The notes under the pieces are model-generated. The model had not been told where the DNA came from, did no database searches, and saw nothing but the letters and a program-made list of their open reading frames with translations. Shown here in pieces: positions 38,261 to 50,050 of a stretch of DNA of 64,000 nucleotides (its first letter is position 1; each line of letters starts with the position of its first letter). Made by a program: the position numbers and the translations under genes. The stretch comes from Sclerodactyla briareus (taxonomy: Eukaryota; Echinodermata; Holothuroidea; Dendrochirotida; Sclerodactylidae), in assembly GCA_026419785.1 (NCBI GenBank), contig JAODTK010001110.1, positions 248,001 through 312,000 of the forward strand, read 5' to 3'.

Positions 38261-39194
38261 GAGCCGCACTGGTCCCATCTAGTAATTCCACGGTCCCATC
38301 GTCTGGACATTGCCAACAGGAACAGGTAGACTCGAACAGAGGATTCGGGATGATAAGCAGCGTATGTCCTATATGCGTGTCAGATGACGTTGTGTACCAA
38401 CACAGGTTTCACTGGCAACCGCTCCCATTCAAAAGGGCGCCACCAGGCACCGAATAAGTTGCTAGATATCGAGCGGAGGGAAAGTTGGTGAGATGAGGCT
38501 GGGATAACCAAAAATATTATACTTGTAAATGTTTGCAATTTCACAAATCGGGTAAGGAACAAGTTGTCATTGGGTATGGTACCAACTGCCTCCCAGTCTG
38601 TCGACCCCAAATATGTCAGTATGAGACTGGATTCGAAGATAATCTTTCAAGAATTTCAGTCCCCCCGCCCTCAAGATAAAATTGTTTACCGACGACCGAT
38701 TTGAACAAAGTATGGCTATGCCACAGAATGTTTAGACACAACTACTCATAAATTCAGGAAACAGAGCTAGGGTAACACTCTCCGGAGTCTTATTAGATTA
38801 GTGTGTCTAACATTCTGTGACACATCCACACTGATCCCCCCCACCATTAGTGGTAACATTAAAAAAAACAAAAGGGTTTTTTTAATCACAAAACGTGTTA
38901 CGATCACATGACATTGAAGGTGGCTAAATTTGCTACACATTGCTTATACTAGCGGAAATCAGTTTCTTTTGACATAACAATTCCAAGTCCAAAGTTATAT
39001 ATGAAAACGAATAATAATCACTGTTGCTTGTTTATACCTTTCGCCAGCAGTGTAACTTTTCTATTGCATATAACTCCAACTAAATGGACTTCAACACTAT
39101 TCTACTAGATCGTATTCAGGCCTGATAATCGTCACAAGGCTGATAAACTCATCCAATTCGTCGGGAATGTCGTGCTCTGAAACTTTTTCATTGC
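38261..39194. other. Unassigned sequence
   Basis: No gene was recognised. Sequence near 38,490 (GATGAGGCTGGGA) also occurs near 35,818, but too short a stretch is shared to define a repeat. Confidence 0.4.
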
Positions 39195-39306
39195 GGAGGG
39201 TTATATGTACATTACCCCCTTGCGGGTTGGGGGATTTTAGAATAGGTTTTCCCCGCCTGTCGTGAAAGGAGACTAAAGGGGGGTGGGGAACGGTTTCAGG
39301 AGGACC

Positions 39307-39342
<36 letters not shown>
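39195..39342 (+). mobile_element. SINE-like retroposon 3' end with A29 tail
   Basis: A GC-rich stretch (ACCCCCTTGCGGGTTGGGGG, then CCGCCTGTCGTGAAAGGAGAC) ends in 29 A (39307-39335), one G and six A. CCTGTCGTxAxAGGxGACTAAA with flanking C/G runs is a hairpin that I recall in SINE-type repeats of several invertebrates; the family name is not certain. The long A-tail supports retroposition from an RNA. The 5' head and target duplication were not identified. Confidence 0.5.
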
Positions 39343-39343
<1 letters not shown>

Positions 39344-39444
39344 TAATGAGGATGTAAGTACAACGGTGCAGAGAACAAGCTGATACGAGGTCCCTGTCTA
39401 TCCTGAGTTCTGACCTATAGTTATCCAGGTTCTGGCTCTTGATA

Positions 39445-39844
39445 CCACCCGCTATTGTTGGTTGTGCGTGCCAGTTGGTGGAGCTGGCTTGGAATCGTGA
39501 GTGGATGAATCCCCTGTGTGGCGGGATGTGTTCCAGCTGGCAGCCTTTTGTCACAGTTGTGCAAGTCCACTCGTCAAGGTCCCCGAGTAGCTCTATTGGT
39601 TTGTATTGCATTAACGTTTTGGCAGCAGTCCTTTCCTGGCTTGGAGTTTTCCCAGTCAAGAAAGCCAAACCTAAACTAATTTTGAACTTGTAACTCGGTT
39701 TGAGAATTGGCAGCATGATTACAAGCCTCGACTTAAACTGAAATGTTGAGAAAGTGGAGTCAGTTGGGTGCTCCGCACCTGGAGTCATTAAAATCCGATT
39801 TACAGTCCTCACTGGACATGCAATAGGAAAACCTCAGCTTTTCC
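39445..39844. repeat. Interspersed ~360-bp tandem unit, copy A
   Basis: First of three related copies. Shared landmarks in order are GTGG(G)...GGG, GCAAGTCCACTCGTCAAGGT (39561), CCGAGTAGCTCTA, TTGTATTG, GGCTTTGGAGT-like, AAACCTAA and AATTGGCAGCATG (39705). Distances to copy B are 361 and 348 bp at two landmarks. On the minus strand it reads ELLGDLDEWTC inside a longer frame, but the reading frame is not kept between copies, so I do not treat it as coding. Confidence 0.8.
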
Positions 39845-40232
39845 TGCAAGGTTGGTGGGGCTGCTTGGACTTGGTGTTAAATCCTGTGGGTGGGGGACAT
39901 TCTTGGGGCCACCCTCTGCAGGCAAGTCCACTCCTCAAGATCACCAAGTATCTCTACTGGATTGTATTGAATCGACCTTCGGCAGCTGTCTTTTTGGCTT
40001 TGGAGTCAAAAAAAACCTCAACCTAAGGTCTTTGCAACGGTCATCATAATTGAATTGGCAAGCATGGTTTATAACCCTGAATGAATCTTAAATGCTGAGG
40101 AATTGGTGGAAGACCCGAATCCTCAACGCTGCAAAAACAGGAGAATTTCATGCCACTGTGAGTAGTTGATGAAATCTGGTGTTACAGATTCTCACTGGAC
40201 ATTGTGATCTTCAGAATCACAGAAAAACCTTA
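39845..40232. repeat. Tandem unit, copy B (interrupted at its end)
   Basis: GCAAGTCCACTCCTCAAG at 39922 and AATTGG...AGCATGG at 40053 align with copy A. Its end (CTCACTGGACA ... AGAAAAACCTTA) aligns with the end of copy A (CTCACTGGACA ... AGGAAAACCTCA), but copy A then continues into GGTTGGTGGGGCTGCTTGG while copy B is cut at TTA by the inserted transposon. The remainder of the unit reappears after the insertion. Confidence 0.8.
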
Positions 40233-41311
40233 AAGCCCTGTTTCCATGTGTCCGTATTGAATACGCTCTACGTAATGCGCAATACCATGCGTATTAACCT
40301 GCGTATTGCCTGTTTCCATGTACGGCGTAATGACCTGAATGAACATGCGTAATGGCCGTCTGTGATGAGAAATAAAGCCAGCTGCCAAAGGACAAAATGT
40401 GGTCAAGTGGCAGAAGATAATTGGGAGATGCGGATTTGTTGATAGCAAATGGGTTTGGGTATACTTACTTGAAGAGAAGAGGGAAAGGAAGCACAATTTG
40501 TGGATCCGTGACCTATGCAACAGAGGGAACCGCCCACCACCCCGTCCCGGAACTATCTTTTACCACTAAATAAACCTCACAAGGGAGTCAGTCCATCAGT
40601 CATCGGGAGAGACTGGTAATTGGTCTGAATGAGTTAAGATATGCACAGTAAACAGATTCGACTCATCATTTTGATTTTCACTAATTTACGAATCGAACCA
40701 ACAATAATTCCCTATAAAAATGTTCTTCATATCGTTTCAACACAATGCCTGAAAACAAGAGTTCAGAGTAATGTTAGCCAACGGCGAAACTATTGTTAAA
40801 TAAACTTAATAAACGTATAAAACTACGAACAGTACTGGAAATTAAGACATTTTTCTCGTTTCGATCAATACACACACGACATATCTAGATATAAATACCA
40901 GATGAAGTGTTCTTCATTTCTTCACACAATGTCTAAAAACAAGAACTGACTTCAGAAGTCCACCAATGGTAAACTCAGCTCTGTCAGTAGTTAAGTCAAC
41001 CTAACTTTTCCAAGCTCCAACAACACAGGGTAAAATGTAGAGCAAGGGAAAGATACAATATGACTGTATAGGCTACACAGGCTAACTACGTGTAAAATCA
41101 TTAGGTAGGTGCTATCAATAGTCGGGAATTTCCCGTTTAGCTGCGTAATGCGTATTCGGACGCTACATGTAGCGTTCGGGTCATTACGCATTACGCAATA
41201 CGCATTACGCATTACGTTTACGGACACATGGAAACACCTCGTTGAAATACACAATAATCGTTGTTTACGCATTACGCATAGTTTACGCATTACGGATACA
41301 TGGGAAAAAGA
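40233..41311. mobile_element. Non-autonomous DNA transposon, TTA target duplication, PIF/Harbinger-like
   Basis: The left end is AAGCCCTGTTTCCATGTGTCCGTA (first 20 bases from 40233). The right end, on the minus strand, reads TCTTTTTCCCATGTATCCGTA. TTTCCATGTGTCCGTA recurs on the minus strand inside the right end, near 41,215-41,240. Both ends carry clusters of GCGTAATGCGTATT-like words in inverted orientation. TTA flanks both sides (40230-40232 and 41312-41314). A 3-bp TWA target duplication is the mark of the PIF/Harbinger superfamily. At 1,079 bp and with no recognisable transposase or Myb-like frame, the copy must depend on proteins from elsewhere. Superfamily placement rests on the target duplication and end style and should be tested. 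Confidence 0.72.
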
Positions 41312-41314
41312 TTA

Positions 41315-41640
41315 AGTCAAGAGTCAGCTGTGTCGCTAGCTTGCGCTTGCCATGATGGTGGGGGTGCTGCTTGGGGGGAATCCCGTGTGTGGGGGGGGGG
41401 GCATTGGAGGGCCACCCACCACAGGCAAGTCCACTCCTCAAGGTCTCCGAGTAGCTCTACGATTGTATTGTATCGCCCTGGCTTTGGAGTCAAGAAAATC
41501 AAACCTAGGGGTTTTAAAATGTCAATTCTAGGAGAGAATTGGCAGCATGGGTTATATCACTGGTATAGGAATTACAACGAAAGGTACCCAGGGTCAATTG
41601 TAGGAGTGTGTTTCTTTGCTAGTGTTACAACTAACATATG
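41315..41640. repeat. Tandem unit, copy C
   Basis: GTGGGGGTGCTGCTTGG, GCAAGTCCACTCCTCAAGGT (41424), CCGAGTAGCTCTA, TTGTATTGTATCG, GGCTTTGGAGTCAAGAAAA, AAACCTAG and AATTGGCAGCATGG (41537) match copies A and B. Taking out the 1,082 bp of transposon plus duplicated TTA, copy C lies 420 or 402 bp after copy B at two landmarks, close to the A-B spacing. A G11 run (41391-41401) is expanded in this copy. Confidence 0.8.
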
Positions 41641-44413
41641 TGAAATTTGGTAGAATCCAACTAACGTCATCTAACTGGGTTTTTCACACTTGTCCAGGCT
41701 GGACGTTAACAGTGTATGACTCTGGGAGTTCTCAGAAAATAGCAGAATGTTCGACTGAGCCGTCTGGCCCATTACCGTAGCAGGCGATCGAGATAATCAG
41801 TAGGAAACTGCGTAGCCATTCAAGAATCTGGGTACCAGGGCGAATATCGTTACGGTAGGTAACAGGACGTGATATGTTCAAAACTGAATGGAGCCTGAAG
41901 GAAGCATGCACTAACTCGTACCTGTATTATCGACCCTCAGGAACCCACTGCGTAAACAACATCGCAGTGGTTGCTAAGGGTTGAGTCACATTCATAAAAT
42001 CTCGGGGATCCCGTCCCAGTCTGGCTGAGCACTAGAAGTATGTGCGCGGCAAGCCAGACACATGAGGTCAACGGGTTCACGAAGACGGTGTGCAAACGCA
42101 TATTCTAGTAGCTCCAAAGACTATTAGTAAAGTACGGCAGGTTACAGCAGGTCCTACACTATCGTCACACGCGGCCACTCGTCAATGTTTAAACGTGTAG
42201 TACTGTGTGTGGAAATGTTTTCGAGGCACAACATTTACGTTGTTAACTCGACTCGACCGTAGATGGGGACATTCTTTTTTCCAGGTCAATGAGCAATAGT
42301 AACAAAGCTTTTGATAACAATCCCCAGTCGTTCATGACTGATCTAGTGAATTCCAATCTAAGATTCCAGTCCCGTAATTGGGAGGAAACTTTTTTTTTCA
42401 TAGGTTACGTTTAGGGAAACCCATCCCAAGCTTCATTACTCTAGGAATCCAGCAGTCTACATCACAATTAATCCTATGCAGTTTACTCCTATTAAATGCT
42501 GCATGTGTTGTTTGAAGATTTGGCCGAAACATTCAATCAATCTGTATGTTCCATCCTAACTGTCTACATTATTATCATTGGAGTTCACGGGACTAGTTGA
42601 AGCAATGTATTAGCACCTGTCACGATGGCATTACTGGTTTGTGTAATTGCACACATGAGGGATGGGTGATACCATGAAAACTTATTATATACATTATTTT
42701 GCGCTCCTCGCCCTGATAAGACCTCACAAAGATCGCGCTTGACCTACATACCACCTAGACACGCCATACAGAACGTTATACCCTATCACATACGTATAGG
42801 CTCTCACTGTAGCCTACCTGAGATAAATACATGGTCACCTAGTTAACTAATCATAAGCAAGAGATGTCGATTGGCAGGATTTTGTCTAGTATCATATTCG
42901 CAAATGCTTATAGAATGCATGGTCTCCCACAATTATTATACTAAAAATGGCGGAAAAACTCTCTATATGTAGGTCGAGTCTTGACTTGAAACGCAGAGTA
43001 GGAGCTAGGCATAGCCTATAGGCACATGCCAAATAAATATGCTGCATAGCATCTACACCGCTTGATGGATTTAGATAATGGGGATGCAAATGAGAAGATG
43101 TAGAATTTATGAAATGTATTCTTCATGATGTAGTCATCCGCAGTCTTTAGGAGATTGCCAGTTAAACCTTATTGGTGCTGAACGTAATATAAAGCTTCTT
43201 GTTCAGTTGCAGTTGCAGTTTGACGAGTTGTCCATCATATTATTGATCACTTTCAACAAATAATGGCGAGCGACAGTGTCAAGTCGGCACCAAAACGCAT
43301 AATCGGGCTGCTGTGATTAAATGGTTCTGGACGGCAAGCCTCGCTAGCCCCGGGGAGGGATGGCCTACGACAGAACCACGCTGGGGCCTACATTCCCGCC
43401 ATTCGCAATATTCCAAAGAGGTTCTCTCCAAGTTCGACAACAATTGACACCACCAACTCGTCACAGGCCGCCATGCCATCACCCTGACGGGTCTTGGATG
43501 AGACGTCAGCTTCGTCCAATCGAACAGAACTCGTTCAAATGTTCAGATTAATCTTCCGGAGCTCATTCAGAATTTCCGTTGGTACTATTCATTTCAGGGT
43601 TTTTAACAATTTTCCGGTGAAGTTCCCCAAAGGATGGGGTTGTTTGAACGAGATGGGGCTTGGCACTCGGTCGGGTAGTATTCTCGGGAGGAACAACCGT
43701 GTATCGGATATACGAGGAAGCAGAATTTTTCCTTTGGGCGTACCTCGCTTGTGGAAAAGTCACTATAAAACGAACCTCCTCGGGTTTAGATCTTGGAGTT
43801 TCACGATATGTACGTTCGATAATGACATTGACGACAATGTATTGGTTGATTTTAAGAAAATAGAGTGACGATTACAAGGGTAACCCGAGAGAAGATGTCT
43901 ATGGATAGGGCTAGTTGGTCTGACAGGCAGATGATCTTATCGTCGAAAAATGGAGACTAATGTACATTATTAATGATGATGCTAAAGCCCACGTGTAAGC
44001 CTAGGTGAAACCAGCCTATTCACCAGGAATCTATTCACAATCATTGCTGAAACCTTCGAAGCTGAAGCTGCGGAAAAGGAAATAGACACCTGCTTGATAA
44101 AGCGCTACATTGCTTTTCTCAATAAGTATGCATTCGAGTGTGGAATCGTCACACTCTGAGAACGGTTGTGTACAAAATACCCAAAGTTGAAGAAACATGA
44201 GCACATGGTAAGTGTTTGGGGTGAACAAAATTGCTACTGTTTGGCAGGAATTCAGAAAATCGGCATGTTTCGGCCAACAAGTAGTAATAATTCAATCGAG
44301 CATTCTAGCAAGGGCTGTGTCTCCAAATTTGTTTTAGAGTGTACTTGTGCATGGAAGATGAGCAGTTGTTCGGAATCATTATAGGAGAAAATTGTTCGTT
44401 TCATATCATAAGG
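41641..44413. other. Unassigned sequence
   Basis: No gene was recognised. The 124-codon frame at 43494-43868 (+) has no domain that I know. Confidence 0.45.
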
Positions 44414-44640
44414 AAAGCTTAGATGTATTGATTATTTGATTGACTCCGTCCATGATTCGACGGTGGGTGTCGGTACAAGTTTAGATTGTAACGCTTCGAT
44501 GTATTTGATTTATGGAGTTACTCCGTCCATGGATATCGACGGTGTGTCGTCGACAGTTTAGATGAAAGCTTTGATGTATTTGATTATTGATTTACACCGT
44601 CCAGGATTTGGACGGTGTTGTGTCGGACAAAGTTGTGGCC
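44414..44640. repeat. Three 75-bp units, each with two hairpins
   Basis: Units start with AAAGCTT at 44414, AACGCTT at 44490 and AAAGCTT at 44565 (76- and 75-bp spacing) and continue as GATGTATTTGATTATT, then a hairpin around CCGTC...GACGG, then a TGTCG...ACA palindrome, then GTTTAGAT. In unit 3 the first hairpin is a perfect 9-bp stem with a 7-nt loop (ACACCGTCC / GGACGGTGT, 44594-44618). Unit 2 has one mismatch in eight pairs, and unit 1 keeps the CCGTC/GACGG core. The second palindrome is TGTCGGTACA, TGTCGTCGACA and TGTCGGACA in turn. Stems kept while other bases drift suggest that structure matters or mattered. Confidence 0.88.
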
Positions 44641-45939
44641 GTTGTCTCGTACGTCATGGTAGGCGTTACAGGTTGCAAATTCGGAAATAGTTATATTCTC
44701 AACGTACGCCTCGTCGGAGAGTGAAATAGACTTCCAGCGCGTACCGTTCAGGTCGAAACGCATGGCTACTCACAAGGGGTCTCGGACTCTCGAGTCCGGT
44801 TATTACAATCGGAAATGAAAAGTTAGGCTTCGAGTTTATGCACGGTAGACTGGGGCAGTGTTAGCCCGCAAAGGTGTTCAACAGTCCCCTGATGGTGTAA
44901 GTGAACGCGTAAGGGTTCCCTGATCTCCAAATTGGTAATAGATCTTTACAACCACGCATGGGGCCGTGCGATAACTAGTGGGTCTGAAGAATACAGTCCG
45001 TGCAACAACATACCAACTGATTATGTATGATTAGTACGGGGGTTGTGGAATTGAATGCTGGTTTGCGAGTGGGCATCCAAGGCCAACGTGAGAGCAGTAT
45101 AGCCAATAGGTAACTAAGACAAGAAGGCTGCACAAAAAAACGCTTCTGGTGTTATGAATAGAATATATAAACTTGATAAAGCCGCGTCACAACCAACAGT
45201 TATCTAATTCGCGACTGTACAAACAGACGAAAACCTGCGGAAAACATCGAGTCTTAAGTTTGTGGACTTGACGTGACATTGTTTTAGCTTGTTCGATATT
45301 GCAGGCAGTTCATCCAGAGACGAGGCCGCAAATGCAAAGGCGCTGGTCGCGACTTCCTTAACCTAGGACCTAGGAACACAAAGTTGGACTCTCGACTAGA
45401 CCATAGTTGGCTTCTAGCAGTAGCTCCCAGAGATAATCAGAGGCTGTCCATTGAGGACACTTCCAAACATTGTGGAGAATTTAAAAATGGATACGTAGGG
45501 AATAGGGGAGAGCCTATGCAACTCCGTAGACAGTGAGAGAGTTGTCAGACTTATTTCTACCCCAAATTAAGTTTTTGCAGCATATTTTGACGCGCTGTGA
45601 TCCGCCTAAATATCACGTCGGAGGCAATAATACAGTGCGTTACAGCAACGATATGAGATATAATAAGGCCATGAACACTTGAACACACGCCTTAGTAGTG
45701 AGGATATCTCCTGGATATTTGCGATGCGAGGAATAATGATACATTGCGGTCTACATTTACCCTTGTATAGGTTATTTCAAAGACATATTCGCTCTAAACC
45801 AAATATCGATGAAGTAGACCTTCTGCACCTATAATTGTTCACGGATCGGCTTGGGGTACCCACTTTACGCAGTTGGTGAGGAAGTGGCCCCAAATGAATT
45901 GACCTTGGTCTTAGAGTGTTCATTTTCAAAACGGTTTGT
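44641..45939. other. Unassigned sequence
   Basis: A TATATAAAC word at about 45,166-45,174 is a possible TATA box with no other promoter support. No gene was recognised. Confidence 0.4.
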
Positions 45940-46010
45940 TCCCATCCAGGGATTTGAACGTTGGCCTAGGGCTTTTCATTGCGCTTTGCTTAAGCTGACT
46001 CAGCATTCTC
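45940..46010 (-). repeat. tRNA-like SINE head, minus strand
   Basis: On the minus strand, TCAGCTTAAGCAAAGCGC (45998-45981) resembles a D-arm/box A, followed by AATGAAAAGCCCTAGGCCAA and box B GTTCAAATCCC (45959-45949). The spacing is that of a tRNA. The T-stem is poorly paired and no acceptor stem closes, so this is the head of a tRNA-derived SINE or a tRNA pseudogene. Confidence 0.5.
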
Positions 46011-49000
46011 GGTCAGGACCCAGGGAGGGAAAGCGGATTTCAGGGCGTGGCCATCAGCGTTCGTAGCCGTATAATCAATTCCCCTGGTGGAATGCACGTC
46101 TGCATCGTAGATGCGTAGACTGAGAAAAGTGTTGGACCGGCTACAAAGCTTGGGGGTACTGACAAACTCAGGTGTTTAAGAGAGAAATTTCGTCACGAAG
46201 CATGACCTTGAATTCTCGAGGTGCCAGGTAGCTCTGAACCACTGTAGACAGTCCACTGAAACTCCAAAATTGGTGGCCGACACCCAGTAAAACGCGTGTC
46301 CACAGGTCAAATGCGGGACTGAGATTTATTGGACGCAGTTTGAATGAAGTCACTCTTTGGTCGTCCATGTTCCACAGGAGGTCACTTTGCTGCGCTTAAT
46401 CAGTGCAGTTTCTCAGCCGTAACATTGCGATATGCAGACTGATAAATAGGGAAAAGGTCGTGTTCCGCACAGTACGCATGAACTCTTCCAGAGACAACTT
46501 TTTCAGAAAGCATTGACAGCAAATTAGGTACTGACTGAGCGGCAACTTACCAACATCAGAGTCAGTCCAGTTTTTTCTCATGGTCTCGTTGTGGCAACTT
46601 TCCATTTCTAACTTGTAAAACTCCAAAGTATTATTCCTTTGCCGAAGCATACTGTAGCAAAAGCTGACCAAATCTGTATAGGGCAGGTCTAAGCTACCTC
46701 CCCACCAGAGGTGATGCTGGAAAAAACGACGTCACGTAACACCGTATTCAGTCATTAGGCCGGAGGCCATGCACAGGTCCCCCCCCCCCTCCCCACGTTT
46801 CATGTGGGAAAAATGTTATCAGGATAGAGGCACTAATAGAGGTCAAATGAATGGGGCCGAGGGGTTTTCCAATACGTTGCAGTTGGTTCCAACTACTTTT
46901 GGCGGGGATTGTAGACATCATTCAATATCATATAATCATACTGTAATTATCTGGTTGGTCCGTGGTGACCTGAACTATAGTTTTACTCATCCTTAGGCCT
47001 AAAATTCATGTCGCAGAACCAAAAAAATTATTCCGACAGACGAGGTTTTTTTTGTCGGTGCCAGTACCTAACAGTTAGTGAGTCCATCACGGCGAGCCAA
47101 ACTGTAAAACGTCGGACTCAAGGACACCGCTACATGATCACTATGGCCTTTTTCAGGTATCACGAGCCATTCGGGTATCGAATATGGTTTCAAACCATTC
47201 TCTGAGGTAATGAGCCCCACCCAGTGGTATTGGTTACAGGTATATGGGAATTCTAATAGCGCTATCAGTTCTATGTATTGGGTCAACGAGTGCTTATGAA
47301 GTGGATCAAGGAAAATACCAAAGGTTATGTATAAGCGTAGCTATTCCGATTGTGTGAAGGCTGACCTATACTACAGCTTCCTAACTAGAGACTATAGTGT
47401 AACGGAGGGAAATAATAAAAAATAATTTTTTAAAAATGAAAAAATGTGAGTGTCAAAGGACCTTGATATCAGTCCCGGTATGTGAGGTAGAGACAATGAC
47501 GACTAGTAGTTGATATCGTGACCAGTCAGTCAAAAAAAAACAGAAAACGAACCCTACTAATGAATATGATAACATAGTCGGTGAATTATTATATTGCACA
47601 ATTCTTCAACAATTGAAAAGCAATTAATTGGAATATCGATCCTAAAACTTCAAGTCAGATAAATGTCCAGCGGAGCGAGCACTTTCTCGTATTCTAGTCA
47701 CATGGGGAAACGCCAGAATGCGCCCAAAGTCATATAACACTTACCTATGCGTATAAGTGGTACTGTATCAAGCCTGTCTCGAGTCCTATGATATATTCCT
47801 GTTCGTCATCCGGTGAGGTCCGAAGGTTCCGTCCTGCCAGCTCTGTTCCTATTCGGCCCCGCCCCGCGAATTTGTCTTTTGTCATAATCCTAGCCAGTTT
47901 CCTGCATCATAGTCCTTGCTTGGTTTACTCGAACGCGTCCTTCATGAGACAGTATTTAGGAAATGACAACCGAAAGCGCACAAACCTATCGTTCTGGCTG
48001 GAGGTAGATTTTGCAGTAAGAAGTTGACAATCCAGTCAACAGCGCGGGGATTGAACTGCCTCAATGAGAAGAAACTGACATTATTACGAATAGTTGGATG
48101 ATATCAATAGTTCCTACCGTTCCATTCCTCTAATTTCAGCACGACGAATCTGGTAAAACTGTGAGGATCATTCTCCTCTTGCTGAATGTTGACGTTGAAT
48201 AAGTCTCCACATACGTGTACCATCTTTCGAGCGAATTGTAAACGTGTCTCAGGTGCCTCCGCGCCAGTCCAGTATCCTTGAGCATCATCACGGTCCCACA
48301 CGAAAAAAACCACTCCGAGGTGGATGGCTGACCTCCCACTGAACGATGAACACGCTCAACTGGCACCAGCCATAATCGTCCCAGTGAATGTCAATCGAAT
48401 CCAAAACCGTCTAAAATCCCGGAAACTAGGAATGCGGGAATGTCACTCTTCTTTCATCACATTCCGAATAACCAGAATGCTCTCCATAATAAGTACGGCA
48501 TGTAAATGAAGACTTGTTTGACTCAGGTCGACCCACTCTTCCAAATAAAATATAAAAAAAATGTCAAAGGGGTCTCTAAACATCCCTGCCCCATAATGTT
48601 AGCGTCAATGCCTCCGAAGAATGTTGGTTTCTTAGTGGTCGCGTCACCCGTTCGGACACATACCTAAGGAGAGGTTTAAGAATACGAAGGGAAATATGGT
48701 AATGCATATTCGTAGTTTGACTGAAGAATATTAAACATAATTCGTCTTTGGGGTAAGAAAAATACACATCTACTAAGAGACAGACGCACACAGCACATCT
48801 GGTTTCATTCCACGTATATACATGGTGGGAGTATGTCTGTACTTTGGTACAGCCGTACCACGCCTTGAATGCTTACTGTGGTCAGTTGTGTAGAACATCC
48901 TTCGAATATACTGTGGATATTTTATGTGGTATGCAACAGGGGTGATGAACACAGAATGGGGAAACTATAATCCGAACCATCCTCTTCAGATTTTCATCTA

Positions 49001-49200
49001 CAAAATCCTATTCAGGTTGTTTTTGGTACATCAGTACGACCATTGCATTGATTTCGTTTTCGTATTCCCAGGTTGCGTAAAGAACAACTGGGTTCAATGA
49101 CGAGTAACAAGTCCTCCCGTCTGGTCATTGTTCTAGAATCGCTCTCCACTCGTTGTAGAGCCTTCATAGAGGCGTCCGTCTCCTATGCCAGTATTAGCTT
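46011..49200. other. Unassigned sequence
   Basis: Holds a C11 run (46779-46789) and TAGGCCTA at 46994-47001. The frames at 46396-46671, 48104-48366 and elsewhere lack family features. Confidence 0.45.
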
Positions 49201-49252
49201 TTCTTTTTGTTTTTTTTTTTCTTTCTTTATTTTTTTTATTTTCTTTGGCTTT

Positions 49253-49304
<52 letters not shown>

Positions 49305-49322
49305 TTGCTCTTTTTTTTTTTT
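49201..49322. repeat. Poly-T tract with C/G interruptions
   Basis: About 120 bp of almost pure T on the + strand (poly-A on the minus strand). The Phe-rich plus-strand frame and the Lys-rich minus-strand frame over it are by-products. It might be an A-tail of a minus-strand retroposon, but none was recognised beside it. Confidence 0.9.
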
Positions 49323-49649
49323 GTCAAGCATCATTTCCCTGTTTTGGACCACAAATTGAACGAGCTTGTACTTTCCGTCAATTTAGTTCATTCAACGAAC
49401 TGAAAAACATAGCAGGGATCTACTTCCTAGCTCCTATATTTACCCAGAAAGTGCATCAACAAAGAATCATTTTGGTAAAGAGGCTATATATTTCAACATA
49501 CTATTTCAGTTTTTCTAATATAATTTGATGGATTGATGGGTAATAGTTGGCATTACGTGGGCATATAGTGTCAATAATGTATATATATTCAATTTAAAGA
49601 GGAATGCCGCCGAGTGGAAATGGCAAAAAGCACAAACGGGCGGCAAGGT
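49323..49649. other. Unassigned sequence
   Basis: Nothing was recognised. Confidence 0.4.
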
Positions 49650-50050
49650 TAGCATGAAACGTCACGATGAAAAATTTCGTTTCATCATCAATACAACTGA
49701 TATCGATAAGTACATCGTTTTTCCCCCACAGAAGATATGTCAATGTAACAATTTACTCTCGATATACCGCGATTTTTTTTTAATGACTCCATGTGAACGG
49801 CCTAGTCCATTATATCCGACGGGTGTTGGCGATAAAAACCAAAAACCTCTTCAAAAGTTGCAAAATCAGAGCTACAAGAATGGTAGCGCATACCCATGCC
49901 ATACCCTTTCATCGATCACAGGACCATCGCCTTCACTCACATGAAAACATTTTAAAGTACCATAGTATATCCAACAGTTTATTCATCTTTAGCGAACGCC
50001 CTGGTGGCTTTCGCCTGTTGTACTCTCAATGCGGGCTACGCTTTCCGTAA
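49650..50050 (+). mobile_element. Weak LINE fragment after the reverse-transcriptase palm
   Basis: Two overlapping frames each hold half of a familiar motif. GDKNQKPLQKLQN lies in one, and in the next CKIRATRMVAHTHAIPFH and then ILKYHSISNSLFIF. Together they resemble the LxxLQxRATRMV...IL...L..F segment that follows the catalytic domain in CR1/Rex-type LINEs. The frame changes right at LQN/RATR. The catalytic boxes are not visible upstream, so the fragment is short and the call is tentative. Confidence 0.42.

Noticed and set aside
35810..38510. Shared GATGAGGCTGGGA words at about 35.82 and 38.49 kb as a repeat pair
   Set aside because: Match is only about 13 bp and does not extend.
39273..39812. 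179-codon minus-strand frame
   Set aside because: It runs through the A29 tail (phenylalanine run) and repeat copy A; the frame is not preserved in copies B and C.
45166..45174. TATATAAAC as a second promoter
   Set aside because: No initiator or downstream gene; AT-rich context makes the word common.
48040..48060. GGGATTGAACTG as a minus-strand box B
   Set aside because: No box A at the right distance and no T-arm pairing.
49073..49528. 151-codon frame with long Phe run
   Set aside because: Product of the poly-T tract.
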